From NCBI RefSeq assembly GCF_003610015.1, contig NZ_AP018933.1, positions 2,266,035-2,330,034 of the forward strand: DNA of 64,000 nt. The letters run 5' to 3'. The translations under genes were made by a program, and so were the position numbers. The notes under the pieces are model-generated. The model saw only the letters and a list, made by a program, of their open reading frames with translations. It did no database searches and was not told the DNA's origin. Shown here piece after piece: positions 51,339-61,000 of this stretch (position 1 is its first letter; the number at the start of each line of letters is the position of its first letter). Source of the stretch: Zymobacter palmae (GTDB taxonomy: Bacteria; Pseudomonadota; Gammaproteobacteria; Pseudomonadales; Halomonadaceae).

Positions 51339-53873
51339 TCAATCTTTACGAGGAGTGGTGCGGCGCTTACGCGGCGATGCCGGCGCAGCCGTTTCTGACT
51401 GCGTATCGTTCTGTCGAGCAGCTTTGCGACGCTGACGCTCCTTGCGCCCCGGCCGAGCCTTGCGTTTTTTCTTGGCAGGTTCACCCACGGCCTCGGGAGC
51501 CTCGGCACTAGCGCCATCTCCTTTCTTCTTCGCTGCCGATTTCTTGGCTTTCGGCGAGCGCGCCTTGGGTTTGGCATCGCCTTCAGTCGAGCGGCGCGAG
51601 GAGCGTTTGGTCGGACGCGCAACGCCTTCCGCCATCACAAAGTCGATCTTGCGTTCATCCAGATCGACACGAGCCACCTGAATGGTCACCTCATCGCCCA
51701 GCGCAAAGATCGTACCGCTACGCTCACCGCGTAGACGATGGCGCTCAGCCTCGAACTGATAGAAGTCGGAAGGCAGTGCAGAGATATGCACCAGTCCTTC
51801 GACATAGAAATCATCCAGACGAACGAACAAGCCGAAGGAAGTCACGGCGGCCACCTTGCCGTTGAACACACCGCCCACCTTATCGCTCATAAACTCGCAT
51901 TTCAGCCAGTCCGTCACGTCACGCGTCGCCTCGTCGGCACGGCGTTCGGTCATTGAGCAGTGTTCACCCAGCTCGACCATCTGTTCAAAGTCGTATGGGT
52001 ACCAGCGGGTGACGTTATCGACCGGTGTGGTCTCGACGCGGCGGATACCCGGCTCACCTTCCTGTCCATTACGAATGATCGAACGGATGGCACGGTGCAC
52101 CAGCAGATCGGGGTAACGACGAATCGGCGATGTAAAGTGCGCATACGCCTTGTATGCCAGCCCGAAGTGACCTTCGTTATGCGGGGTATAGGTGGCCTGA
52201 CTCATACTACGCAGCATGACGGTCTGGATAATATCTTCATCTGAGCGGCCTGCAATGCGCTCGCGCAGCTGCTGATAGTCGGCCGGAGACGGTTTTTCGC
52301 CACCTTCCAAACTAAGCCCCAGCGGGGAGAGGAACATGCGCAGATTTTCTAGGCGCTCCAGCGCTGGCGCTGCGTGAACACGGTAGAGCGCAGGCATACG
52401 ATGACGCTGCAAGAAGCGCGCCGTCGCGACGTTGGCCGCTAGCATGCACTCTTCGATCAGCTTGTGCGCTTCGTTACGCTCGCGCGGCTCAATACGGTCG
52501 ATCTTGCGTTCATCATTAAAGATGATCTGCGTTTCGGTCGTTTCGAAGTCGATAGCGCCGCGCTCATCGCGCGCATGACGCAGTGCACCGTACAGGGCAT
52601 ACAACTCTTCCAGCGCAGGAACGACATGCTGATACTGCTGACGCAGGGCGATGCCTTCTTCGCTCTCGGGCGTTTCCAGCATGGCACTGACCTTGTTATA
52701 GGTCAGGCGCGCATGCGACTGCATCACCCCTTCATAGAAGGCGTAACGCGTCAGCTCGCCTTTCTGCGAGATATTCATTTCGCAGACCATGCACAGGCGG
52801 TCGACATCCGGATTGATGGAGCACAGTCCATTGGACAGCAGCTCCGGCAGCATTGGCACAACCTGCCCCGGGAAGTACACCGAGTTACCACGCGTACGCG
52901 CTTCGTTATCGAGTGCGGAATTGACTTCGACGTAATACGACACGTCAGCAATTGCGACGTACAGCTTCCAGCCGCCGGTACGCGTCCGACGCGCATAAAC
53001 CGCATCATCGAAGTCGCGGGCATCTTCGCCATCAATCGTCACCAACGGCATGTCACGCAGATCGACACGCCCAGCCTTATCGGCCTCGGCCACCTGATCC
53101 GACATGCTGGCAATCTGCGCCTTGACGTCAGACGGGAATTCAACCGGGATATCGTGCTCGCGAACGGCAATCTCGATTTCCATGCCAGGGTCCATGCGTT
53201 CCCCGAGCACTTCGATGACTTCACCTTCCGGCGCATTGCGGATGTCAGGCTGGCGAGTGATGCGCACTTCAACGACCTGACCATCCTTGGCACCGTTGAT
53301 ACCTTCAAGCGGAATCACGATTTCATGCACGACGCGAGAATTTTCGGGCACCAGCGTACCGCCGGAGTGGCTACCGGTGGCATCGCGGTAGATGCCCATC
53401 AGCGTCTGGGTATTGGACTGCAAGACCTCGACGATAACCGCTTCTTCACGGCCACGGCGATCTTTACCCCCTACACGCGCCTTAACGACGTCGCCATCGA
53501 ACACGCGGCGCATCTGGCGAGGCGGCAGGATAAGGTCAGGTTTCTGACCATCGGCACGTTCAAGGAAACCAATGCCATCACGATGACCGATGACACGCCC
53601 TTCTATAAGGTCGTTAGGATCGAGGGGGATATAGGAGCCACTGGCGGTACGGATCAACTGACCGTCGCGCGCCATGGCAATCATGCGGCGGCGCACAGCT
53701 TCTTGGCGCTCTTCATCTTCGATGCCAAGGCGGCGACTCATATTTTCGTGCGAGAGGGGTTTTCCATGCTCGACGAGCTGCTCGAGCAGAAAATCACGGC
53801 TCGGCACAGGGTTCTCGTAAGCTTCGGCTTCCCGTTTTGCATTGGGATCTTCGTTCAAGGTCCACTGCTTCAT
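51339..53873 (-). CDS. rnr: Ribonuclease R
   Basis: The 844-residue 3'-5' exoribonuclease degrades structured RNA. It has an N-terminal helix-turn-helix (about 25-85), cold-shock OB domains, the RNB core with VTIDGEDARDFDDAVYARR (metal-binding Asp cluster) and YTPHNEGHFGLAYKAYAHFT, then an S1 domain (GVFNGKVAAVTSFGLFVRLD) and a long Lys/Ala-rich basic tail (about residues 740-844). The tail resembles that of E. coli RNase R, which aids RNA unwinding and ribosome contact. It is first of the rnr-rlmB pair. Confidence 0.97.
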   Translation of the reverse strand: MKQWTLNEDPNAKREAEAYENPVPSRDFLLEQLVEHGKPLSHENMSRRLGIEDEERQEAVRRRMIAMARDGQLIRTASGSYIPLDPNDLIEGRVIGHRDGIGFLERADGQKPDLILPPRQMRRVFDGDVVKARVGGKDRRGREEAVIVEVLQSNTQTLMGIYRDATGSHSGGTLVPENSRVVHEIVIPLEGINGAKDGQVVEVRITRQPDIRNAPEGEVIEVLGERMDPGMEIEIAVREHDIPVEFPSDVKAQIASMSDQVAEADKAGRVDLRDMPLVTIDGEDARDFDDAVYARRTRTGGWKLYVAIADVSYYVEVNSALDNEARTRGNSVYFPGQVVPMLPELLSNGLCSINPDVDRLCMVCEMNISQKGELTRYAFYEGVMQSHARLTYNKVSAMLETPESEEGIALRQQYQHVVPALEELYALYGALRHARDERGAIDFETTETQIIFNDERKIDRIEPRERNEAHKLIEECMLAANVATARFLQRHRMPALYRVHAAPALERLENLRMFLSPLGLSLEGGEKPSPADYQQLRERIAGRSDEDIIQTVMLRSMSQATYTPHNEGHFGLAYKAYAHFTSPIRRYPDLLVHRAIRSIIRNGQEGEPGIRRVETTPVDNVTRWYPYDFEQMVELGEHCSMTERRADEATRDVTDWLKCEFMSDKVGGVFNGKVAAVTSFGLFVRLDDFYVEGLVHISALPSDFYQFEAERHRLRGERSGTIFALGDEVTIQVARVDLDERKIDFVMAEGVARPTKRSSRRSTEGDAKPKARSPKAKKSAAKKKGDGASAEAPEAVGEPAKKKRKARPGRKERQRRKAARQNDTQSETAAPASPRKRRTTPRKD

Positions 53874-54050
53874 GAATGATATCCTGAAAAAAGCGCTACA
53901 AACCGGCTGAATAAGGCGAACGAGACTGCGCGCAGCGTAAAGAGAGGGGGATACGAAATACTATAGTCTTCTGAATGTTTGTACATGGGGCCAGTATAGC
54001 GCCATGCCTTCAACGAACCCAAGAGAATGATAAAAAGTTGAACAGAGGGG

Positions 54051-54078
54051 TTGCATCATCCGAAAATATCAGTAATAT
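54051..54078 (+). promoter_or_regulatory. Candidate promoter of the tRNA-Leu pair
   Basis: TTGCAT (54051) and TAATAT (54073) are 16 bases apart, followed by a GC-rich stretch (ACGCCTCGC) of the kind seen in stringently controlled promoters. The -10 match is only moderate. Confidence 0.4.
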
Positions 54079-54134
54079 ACGCCTCGCTTGAGACGAAACG
54101 CACAGCGCCAAACGCTGAACGATTCGACTGAAAA

Positions 54135-54221
54135 GCCCAGGTGGCGGAATTGGTAGACGCGCTAGCTTCAGGTGCTAGTGTCCTTACGGACGTGAAGGTT
54201 CAAGTCCTTTCCTGGGCACCA
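54135..54221 (+). tRNA. tRNA-Leu (CAG)
   Basis: An 87-base class II tRNA with encoded CCA begins GCCCAGGTGGCGGAATTGGT and has the anticodon loop TTCAGGT and a long variable arm. It is nearly identical to the next tRNA. Confidence 0.97.
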
Positions 54222-54268
54222 CTAGACATTGAAAAGTAAACAATGTAGAGTGCAAGCCATCAAGATAA

Positions 54269-54355
54269 GCCCGGATGGCGGAATTGGTAGACGCGCTAGC
54301 TTCAGGTGCTAGTGTCCTTACGGACGTGAAGGTTCAAGTCCTTTTCCGGGCACCA
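54269..54355 (+). tRNA. tRNA-Leu (CAG), second copy
   Basis: An 87-base tRNA begins GCCCGGATGGCGGAATTGGT with anticodon CAG. It differs from the first copy only in the acceptor-stem ends and one T-stem base. A terminator follows 31 bases later. Confidence 0.97.
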
Positions 54356-54386
54356 CTTTCCAAGACATTGGAAAGCGAGACAAGAG

Positions 54387-54411
54387 ACCACGCTAAAGCG
54401 TGGTTTTTTTG
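54387..54411 (+). terminator. Terminator of the tRNA-Leu operon
   Basis: ACCACGCT and AGCGTGGT form a perfect 8-bp stem followed by a run of T. Confidence 0.92.
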
Positions 54412-55027
54412 TATCTATACTCCTGCATCACTACACCCCAAAACCCTCAGCAGGAAATACGCTTTTCCCTGCCAGCCCGCCACAAGAAACACCCCACCGA
54501 CCCATTCACACCAGCCATCACATCACGCCACGTTCAAAATCTTGGCCACTCATTCAAGAATTTCATGACCCTCTCCAAGGCAAAGACCTGATTCATTAGC
54601 CACAATTCTGAATTTATCGGAAAACAGACGCCTCACTGCAGCACACCCCCCTGCCCCCCCCCCCTGATGCCTTTTTTTACCCAACCACTCACCCCCTTCT
54701 CTCGCCCCCCCCCCAACAACACCACCCAATCCGCCTCAAGGCAGACCAACCCCACAACAAGCAACCCCAACACAAAATAGCAATCAAACAGAATGATCAT
54801 CACAATAGAAAACAGCAGCGTTACCAATACCCTCCATTGACAAGCCCCCTTTGCAGCAACACACACCATCACTTACCCCAAGCATTCAAAAGGCACACCA
54901 CCAGGCAAGCCACCCATGTAAAAAAGCGGCACCACCCACCGGGCAATGCCGCCATCACATAGTCTACTCAGAAAGAAACAAGCTCACTCCAGCACCAAAA
55001 TAGACACCCCTCTGAAAACCACTCCTT
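54412..55027. other. G-poor, C/A-rich spacer with long C tracts
   Basis: Over about 600 bases G is strikingly rare on the plus strand, C and A dominate, and there are runs of 11 C (54654-54664) and 10 C (54705-54714). Apart from the doubtful hydrophobic ORF at 54633-54869, no gene, RNA or insertion-sequence end is visible. The bias continues in milder form into the nuclease gene. Confidence 0.75.
54633..54869 (-). CDS. Doubtful small hydrophobic protein containing poly-G tracts
   Basis: The frame from ATG 54869 codes 78 residues. Residues about 14-43 are strongly hydrophobic (LVTLLFSIVMIILFDCYFVL and GLLVVGLV), enough for one or two membrane passes. The C-terminal third is Gly-rich because the plus-strand C tracts read as runs of 10 and 11 G inside the frame. 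GGGG lies six bases before the ATG. Length changes in either tract would alter the C-terminus. The region has odd composition and may be non-coding; it lies downstream of the nuclease on the same strand. Confidence 0.3.
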   Translation of the reverse strand: MVCVAAKGACQWRVLVTLLFSIVMIILFDCYFVLGLLVVGLVCLEADWVVLLGGGREKGVSGWVKKGIRGGGQGGVLQ

Positions 55028-55966
55028 TCAGTACCGGGACGGCGTACGCACAAACTGAGACAACGGCCAGGTCGACGTATCCGCCACCGACTCCAAACGC
55101 TGCTGCTGAACCTCCGGTAATTCAGGAAAGAAGTTCAACCCCGTTTGCCGCTCAACCTCATCAACAGTCGTGATATAGCGATCCAACGACTCATCCCCAC
55201 GCACTTCTTGCGGGAAGATAAACGCCAGCATTCGCGTAGCCCGCCCTTGCTGCCCCGGCACAACCAGAATCTTGTAGAACGACTGAGGCACCGCCACACA
55301 CACAGGCACCTTAAACGACATCAATGACGCCACCCACCCCCGACACGTTGACAGGTACTGAGGCTGCGCACCGTAGATGGGGCCATCAATCACCCACATC
55401 GTACCCACCTGAGGCAACAGCACATCCATCTCCGCCGCCTCTAGGCGCTGCCACAACTTGCGATTCAGATTGGGCCGCTGCGGCGCAATGTTCGTCATCA
55501 AGAACGTCTGTTGCTGGGCATCCTTGCCGTAGAGAGAAGCAATGGCATAATTGGGCGCCATATGGCCACGATCATACCCCGTCCCCGTATAGGTTGCCGA
55601 CACCAACGGCACCACCGAACGCCAATCCTGCTCAAACCCATCAGGACGCTTCAGATGATACTGATCCTTCTTGGCATCTAGGCGATAGATAACCCACAGC
55701 GGCGCCACACGCACATCCGACCACCCCACCATATAGGCATCGTTGCGCAATACCCGATGCCAAGCATGCCAATCCGACATGCTCTGCACCTGCGGCACCC
55801 CCTCCCAGCTCATGCGCTCACGCGCAGACTGCTGCGACCAGTACCACACACCGCCCAGCACCAAAATGACCAATAGCGCCACACCGGTATGGCGACCAAA
55901 GAGAACGCGCACCAGATCAAAAATCTGACGCTGCAACTGACGAGATTGAAGAGGAGATCGAGCCAT
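55028..55966 (-). CDS. Membrane-anchored DNA/RNA non-specific endonuclease
   Basis: The 312-residue protein has an N-terminal anchor (GVALLVILVLGGVWYW, about 28-43) and then a NucA/EndoG-type beta-beta-alpha-metal nuclease domain. The signature TGYDRGHMAPNYA holds the catalytic His, and NIAPQRPNLNRKLWQRLE supplies the Asn that binds the metal. PLWVIYRLD and MLAFIFPQE are other family strands. The domain should face the periplasm, for nucleic-acid scavenging, defence or toxicity control; no immunity gene is recognised. The ribosome-binding site AAGGAA overlaps the stop of an upstream Cys-Ser repeat frame that contains a 22-copy hexamer. Confidence 0.9.
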   Translation of the reverse strand: MARSPLQSRQLQRQIFDLVRVLFGRHTGVALLVILVLGGVWYWSQQSARERMSWEGVPQVQSMSDWHAWHRVLRNDAYMVGWSDVRVAPLWVIYRLDAKKDQYHLKRPDGFEQDWRSVVPLVSATYTGTGYDRGHMAPNYAIASLYGKDAQQQTFLMTNIAPQRPNLNRKLWQRLEAAEMDVLLPQVGTMWVIDGPIYGAQPQYLSTCRGWVASLMSFKVPVCVAVPQSFYKILVVPGQQGRATRMLAFIFPQEVRGDESLDRYITTVDEVERQTGLNFFPELPEVQQQRLESVADTSTWPLSQFVRTPSRY

Positions 55967-55973
55967 TGATTCC

Positions 55974-56243
<270 letters not shown>

Positions 56244-56343
56244 AAGCGTCAAGCTTTAATTACTGATGCCTGAGCAGCATAGCAATGCTATGAAAAATAC
56301 AAACAGGAATTTGATCGAGCGATCAGAGGTGTCACAAAAGAAA

Positions 56344-56420
56344 TGGCGGACCGGACGGGACTCGAACCCGCGACCTCCGGCGTGACAGGCCGGCATTCTA
56401 ACCAGCTGAACTACCGGTCC
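56344..56420 (-). tRNA. tRNA-Asp (GTC), copy 3 of the operon
   Basis: A 77-base tRNA with encoded CCA starts GGACCGGTAGTTCAGCTGGT and has anticodon GTC. It is identical to the two other Asp copies and is the last gene of the minus-strand tRNA cluster. No clear terminator follows it. Confidence 0.97.
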
Positions 56421-56423
56421 GCA

Positions 56424-56499
56424 TGGTGGGTGGTACAGGGTTCGAACCTGTGACCCCCAGCTTGTAAGGCTGGTGCTCTACCAACTGAGCTAACCACCC
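56424..56499 (-). tRNA. tRNA-Val (TAC), copy 2
   Basis: A 76-base tRNA starts GGGTGGTTAGCTCAGTTGGT, with anticodon TAC and encoded CCA. It lies 3 bases from the next tRNA-Asp, so processing must separate them. Confidence 0.97.
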
Positions 56500-56521
56500 G
56501 ATAGGGATACAATGTGCGATG

Positions 56522-56598
56522 TGGCGGACCGGACGGGACTCGAACCCGCGACCTCCGGCGTGACAGGCCGGCATTCTAACCAGCTGAACTACCGGTCC
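56522..56598 (-). tRNA. tRNA-Asp (GTC), copy 2
   Basis: Same 77-base sequence as the other Asp copies, including the encoded CCA. Confidence 0.97.
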
Positions 56599-56676
56599 GC
56601 ATATCACATATTGCGTGCACGATATCAAGGTGCCGTGCCACCTTCACAGAACATTTACTGTTTTACAGGCAGTAAA

Positions 56677-56753
56677 TGGCGGACCGGACGGGACTCGAAC
56701 CCGCGACCTCCGGCGTGACAGGCCGGCATTCTAACCAGCTGAACTACCGGTCC
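56677..56753 (-). tRNA. tRNA-Asp (GTC), copy 1
   Basis: Same 77-base sequence, second gene of the cluster after tRNA-Val. The spacer after it (56599-56676) is unlike the other spacers. Confidence 0.97.
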
Positions 56754-56771
56754 GCATATCTGCTTGCAACG

Positions 56772-56847
56772 TGGTGGGTGGTACAGGGTTCGAACCTGTG
56801 ACCCCCAGCTTGTAAGGCTGGTGCTCTACCAACTGAGCTAACCACCC
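56772..56847 (-). tRNA. tRNA-Val (TAC), copy 1
   Basis: A 76-base tRNA identical to the other Val copy. It is first in the cluster, about 20 bases downstream of a good promoter. Confidence 0.97.
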
Positions 56848-56866
56848 GTCCGTCACATGGCGCTGC

Positions 56867-56894
56867 ATTCTACCGACACCCTGATGAAAGTCAA
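56867..56894 (-). promoter_or_regulatory. Sigma-70 promoter of the Val/Asp tRNA operon
   Basis: On the minus strand TTGACT (56889-56894) and TAGAAT (56867-56872) are 16 bases apart, the same -10 sequence and spacing as the rRNA promoter at 14381-14408. Confidence 0.82.
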
Positions 56895-56919
56895 CCATTT
56901 TCTGCCAGTGGCAGTCTCA

Positions 56920-57933
56920 TCAACGTATTACGTGTGTCGGGAGCTCTTCTGCAGCGTCGGTAGTATCGCGGATATCGATACGATTACGCAAGCGCTCACG
57001 TCGTTTATCTTCTAATCCTTTGAAATCGAATAGCTCGCGATCACCCAGCTGCGACGGTGCCACGTTCGTAACCGCTTTGAACATGGACTCAATGCGACCG
57101 GGATAGCGGCGCCCCCATTCATTCAGCATCTGTTTGACGTTCTGACGCTGCAGGTTTTCCTGACTGCCGCACAGGTTGCACGGGATGATCGGGAACTGCA
57201 TCGCTTCAGCAAACGCTGCGCTGTCGGCTTCGCTGACATAGGCCATCGGACGAATGACGATATGTCGGCCATCATCAGACAAAAGCTTGGGCGGCATAGA
57301 TTTCAGGCTGCCGCCGAAGAACATGTTGAGGAACAGCGTTTCGAGAATATCGTCGCGATGGTGACCAAGCGCGATCTTGGTCGCGCCGATCTCTTCGGCA
57401 AAACCATACAGCGTGCCTCGACGCAGGCGCGAACAAAGCGCACAGGTCGTCTTGCCTTCAGGTACCTTCTCCTTGACCACGGAATAGGTGTCGCGCTCGA
57501 TGATATGATAACGAATTCCCTGCTTATCGAGATATTCCGGCAGGATGTGCTCAGGGAACCCTGGCTGCTTCTGGTCAAGGTTAACGGCGATCAGCTCGAA
57601 ATTGACCGGTGCGTTGCGCTGAAGGTTGCGCAAGATCTCTAGCAGGGTGTAGGAGTCCTTCCCGCCGGACAGGCAGACCATGATGCGATCGCCATCCTGG
57701 ATCATGTCATAGTCGATGATGGCATTACCCACCTGCCGACGCAGTCGTTTCTGCAGCTTGTTGAACTCGCGCTTGCGCTTCATCTCATCGCTGGCAGAAG
57801 CGGAAGAGGACTCGAGCAGATCGCTCTCGGTGTCGGCCGACGCCCAGTCCTGACGGTCTTCGTCACCGGGCAGCGCGTGCTGCTGTTCGGGATGCGCGGG
57901 ATCATAGTGCTGAGCGGTGTGTGTGGTCTGCAT
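56920..57933 (-). CDS. ttcA: tRNA 2-thiocytidine-32 biosynthesis protein TtcA
   Basis: The 337-residue ATP-dependent enzyme thiolates C32 of certain tRNAs and binds an iron-sulfur cluster. The PP-loop [16 protein letters not shown] activates the base, and two Cys pairs (CALC and CNLC) match the cluster ligands, with [20 protein letters not shown] and [17 protein letters not shown] between. An acidic, His/Gln-rich N-terminal extension of about 50 residues is longer than in E. coli TtcA (311). It stands upstream of the tRNA operon, which has its own promoter. Confidence 0.95.
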   Translation of the reverse strand: MQTTHTAQHYDPAHPEQQHALPGDEDRQDWASADTESDLLESSSASASDEMKRKREFNKLQKRLRRQVGNAIIDYDMIQDGDRIMVCLSGGKDSYTLLEILRNLQRNAPVNFELIAVNLDQKQPGFPEHILPEYLDKQGIRYHIIERDTYSVVKEKVPEGKTTCALCSRLRRGTLYGFAEEIGATKIALGHHRDDILETLFLNMFFGGSLKSMPPKLLSDDGRHIVIRPMAYVSEADSAAFAEAMQFPIIPCNLCGSQENLQRQNVKQMLNEWGRRYPGRIESMFKAVTNVAPSQLGDRELFDFKGLEDKRRERLRNRIDIRDTTDAAEELPTHVIR

Positions 57934-58098
57934 GATGTCTGTCTAAGGCTGTCGATGGGAGTGCGCGATGTTACCACCCTCGCGTCCATCACCGTAAGCA
58001 TCACGCTTTATGCACGCTGTCGATTAGCCCTTTGACAGAGGGGCGGCCAACGCAGCGATGCGTTACCATAGCGGTCAAGATCGATCGAGGAGAGGCGC

Positions 58099-61000
58099 AT
58101 GATTCCAGGGTGGATTCTGATTGCGATAACGCTGGGGTATATCACCCTGTTGTCCTTCATGGCATGGCACGGTGATCACCGCGCCCAGTCACGGGAACCT
58201 GTACACCGCTGGCCAATTCTCTACAGTCTAACGCTGGCCGTCTATTGCAGTGCATGGAGCTTTTTGGGCGGCATTGGACAGGCCGCATCCAGCGGCTTTA
58301 TCTACCTGACCCATTTCATTGGCCCCATCATTGGCTTCCTGTTCTTCTGGCCGGTCATGGATAAGCTGATCCGCGTCGCTAAGCGTCAGAACGTGACCTC
58401 GATCGCCGATTTCATTGCTTCGCGCTACGGTAAGTCGCAGGGGCTAGCGGCGTTCTGTAGCCTGACAGCGCTCGTTGTCACGCTGCCCTATATGGCACTT
58501 CAGTTCGATGCGCTGCGGCTAGCACTACACCTGCTGACGCCCGCCGATGATGTCATGACGCACAACCCGGTCAGCGTGGACATTACGCTGTTCCTTGCGG
58601 TCATTCTGGCCGTATTTGCCATGCTTCACGGCATGCGCCATACCAATGCTACCGAACATCACGAGGGGCTGATCCAGTCTATTGCCTTCGAGTCGGTCTT
58701 TAAGCTGCTGGCCTTCGTCGCACTGGGCGCGGCCCTGCTGTGGCAGTTTGGCCTGCTTCCTCTTCCGCAATCTGATCAGGCGCTGACCGTACCGTCACTG
58801 GCCTCGGCGCCGGCCCCATCCACTCCGCCATCGCTGCTGGCCCAGCTATCCGATCAAGGCGTGCTGATTCAGACACTACTGACGATGCTGGCGATTATCT
58901 GCGTACCGCGTCAGTTCCATGTCACCGTGGTTGAGCACACTCAGCGCGACGATACGCGCCAAGCTCGCTGGCTGTTCGTCGGCTATCTCGCAGTGACGGC
59001 CGCCATGGTGATGCCTTTGGCGCTGCAGGGACGCTCGCTGCTCGGCGATAGCGTACCGACCGATGGCTATCTGATGGCACTGGCTTCGCTCGGCCACCAT
59101 CCGCTACTGGCCATGCTGGCGTTCATCTGCGTGTTGACAGCAGCCGGTGGCATGCTGCTGATGGCCAGCCTAACACTGTCGATCATGCTGTCGAACGAAG
59201 TTGTCATTCCGATTCTGCTCAAGCTGCGCTGGTTCGATTTGAGCAAAGGTGGGTATACACGCCGCGTACTGCGTGCTCGCCGCGCTATCATTCTGATCGT
59301 TGTCGCACTGGGTTACTTGTGCTCAATGATGTTCAACGAACACGTGTCGCTAGCCTCGCTGGGGCTTCTGGCGCTGGCGGGCATGAGTCAGATGATTCCA
59401 GCCGTCATCGGTGGGCTGTACTGGAAACACGGCAACCGCATTGGCGTAGCCATCGGCATGCTGCTTGGACTGCTGGTGTGGGGATATACGCTGCTGATTC
59501 CTACGCTAGTGCAGGCACAACTGCTGCCCTCTGCCCTGCTGACGGAAGGACCTCTTGGTCTGCACTGGCTACGCCCACTGGCGCCATTCGGGCTGAGATT
59601 TGCAGACCCGCTCACGCAGGGTGTGCTGCTATCACTAGGGTTGAATATTCTGGCCTATATCGGGCTATCACAGCTGACCTCTCAGCGCGTGGTAGAACGC
59701 ATTCAGGCCTCGCTGTTCGTGGAAAGCGCGGGCACCATGCCGCCGTCCATCAACCGCCCATGGTTGGGGGCAGCGTCCGTACGCGATCTTAAGGCGCTGT
59801 GCCGTCGCTTCCTCGACAAGGCTCAGGTCGAACAGGCCTTCGAGCGCTTCGCTCAGCGTCACCCGTGGCCGATGACCGACCAGACACTGGCCTCTATCGA
59901 CATGCTGCAGTTCAGCGAGGGACTGCTAGCATCGGCTATCGGTTCTTCTTCGGCGCGTCTGGTCATGAACTCGGCACTGTCAAAGCGCGGCATTGAACTC
60001 TCCGATGTGGTGTCGATCGTTGATGAGGCCTCTCAGGTACTGGAATTCAACCGTTCGCTGCTGCAATCGACGGTGGATAATCTCCAGCAAGGGATCAGCG
60101 TCATAGACCACAACCTCAACCTGGTGGTCTGGAACCGGCGCTATCTGGAGCTGTTCGACTTCCCGGACAATCTGATCCGTGTGGGCACCCCCATTGAACG
60201 CATCTTCCGCTACAACGCCTACAACCGCGAATACGGCCCGGGCGATAGCGAAGAACACGTTGCACAGATGCTGGCCAATCTGGAGTCGTGCAAGCCCCAT
60301 CACTACCTGCGTTACCGGCAGGACGGCACGGTACTCGACATTCATGGCAGCCCGATGCCCGGGGGCGGTTTCGTCTATACGTATCAGGACATCACGCAGC
60401 AGAAGCGCACCGAAGAAGCGCTGATCCGCTCGGAAAGCAATATCCGTATCTACACCGACAACGTGCCCGCGCTGATCGCCTATTTCGATACGCAGAACCA
60501 TTATCTGTTTACTAACCGAGCCTATGAAACAGGCATGGGCATCGACCGAACCGAAGCTATCGGCAAGCAGGCCAAGGACATTCTGCCCCCTGCGGCTTGG
60601 CGCGAGCGCGAACCGTGGATGATGCGAGCGCTAGCGGGGGAACGGGTCAGCTTCGAGGTGGCGGTGGAAGAGCCGACGGGGCAGTTGCGTCACATGCTGG
60701 CGACTTACACCCCCCACTTCAATTCAGCGGGGCGCGTACTAGGGTTCTTTGCGCTCTATCAAGACATCACCGAACGTCGTCTGGCCGAGATCGCTCTGAA
60801 GGAAACTAACGAGCACTTGGAAGAGCGCGTGCGTGAGCGTACCTCGCGCCTGCAGCAGCTGAACGAAGCGCTTCAGCAGGAGAACGAAGTACGCGCACGC
60901 GCAGAGAAGGCGCTGCGCCAAGCCAAACAAGTCGCGGAAACGGCCAATGCTTCCAAGACCCGTTTCCTGGCGGCCGCCAGCCACGATTTGCTCCAGCCAT

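Noticed and set aside
52464-53879. 471-residue open frame on the plus strand
   Set aside because: It is antisense to rnr and has no family features.
54135-55027. Integrated element at the tRNA-Leu 3' end
   Set aside because: No integrase, no second copy of the tRNA 3' end and no element genes were seen. The biased spacer alone is not enough.
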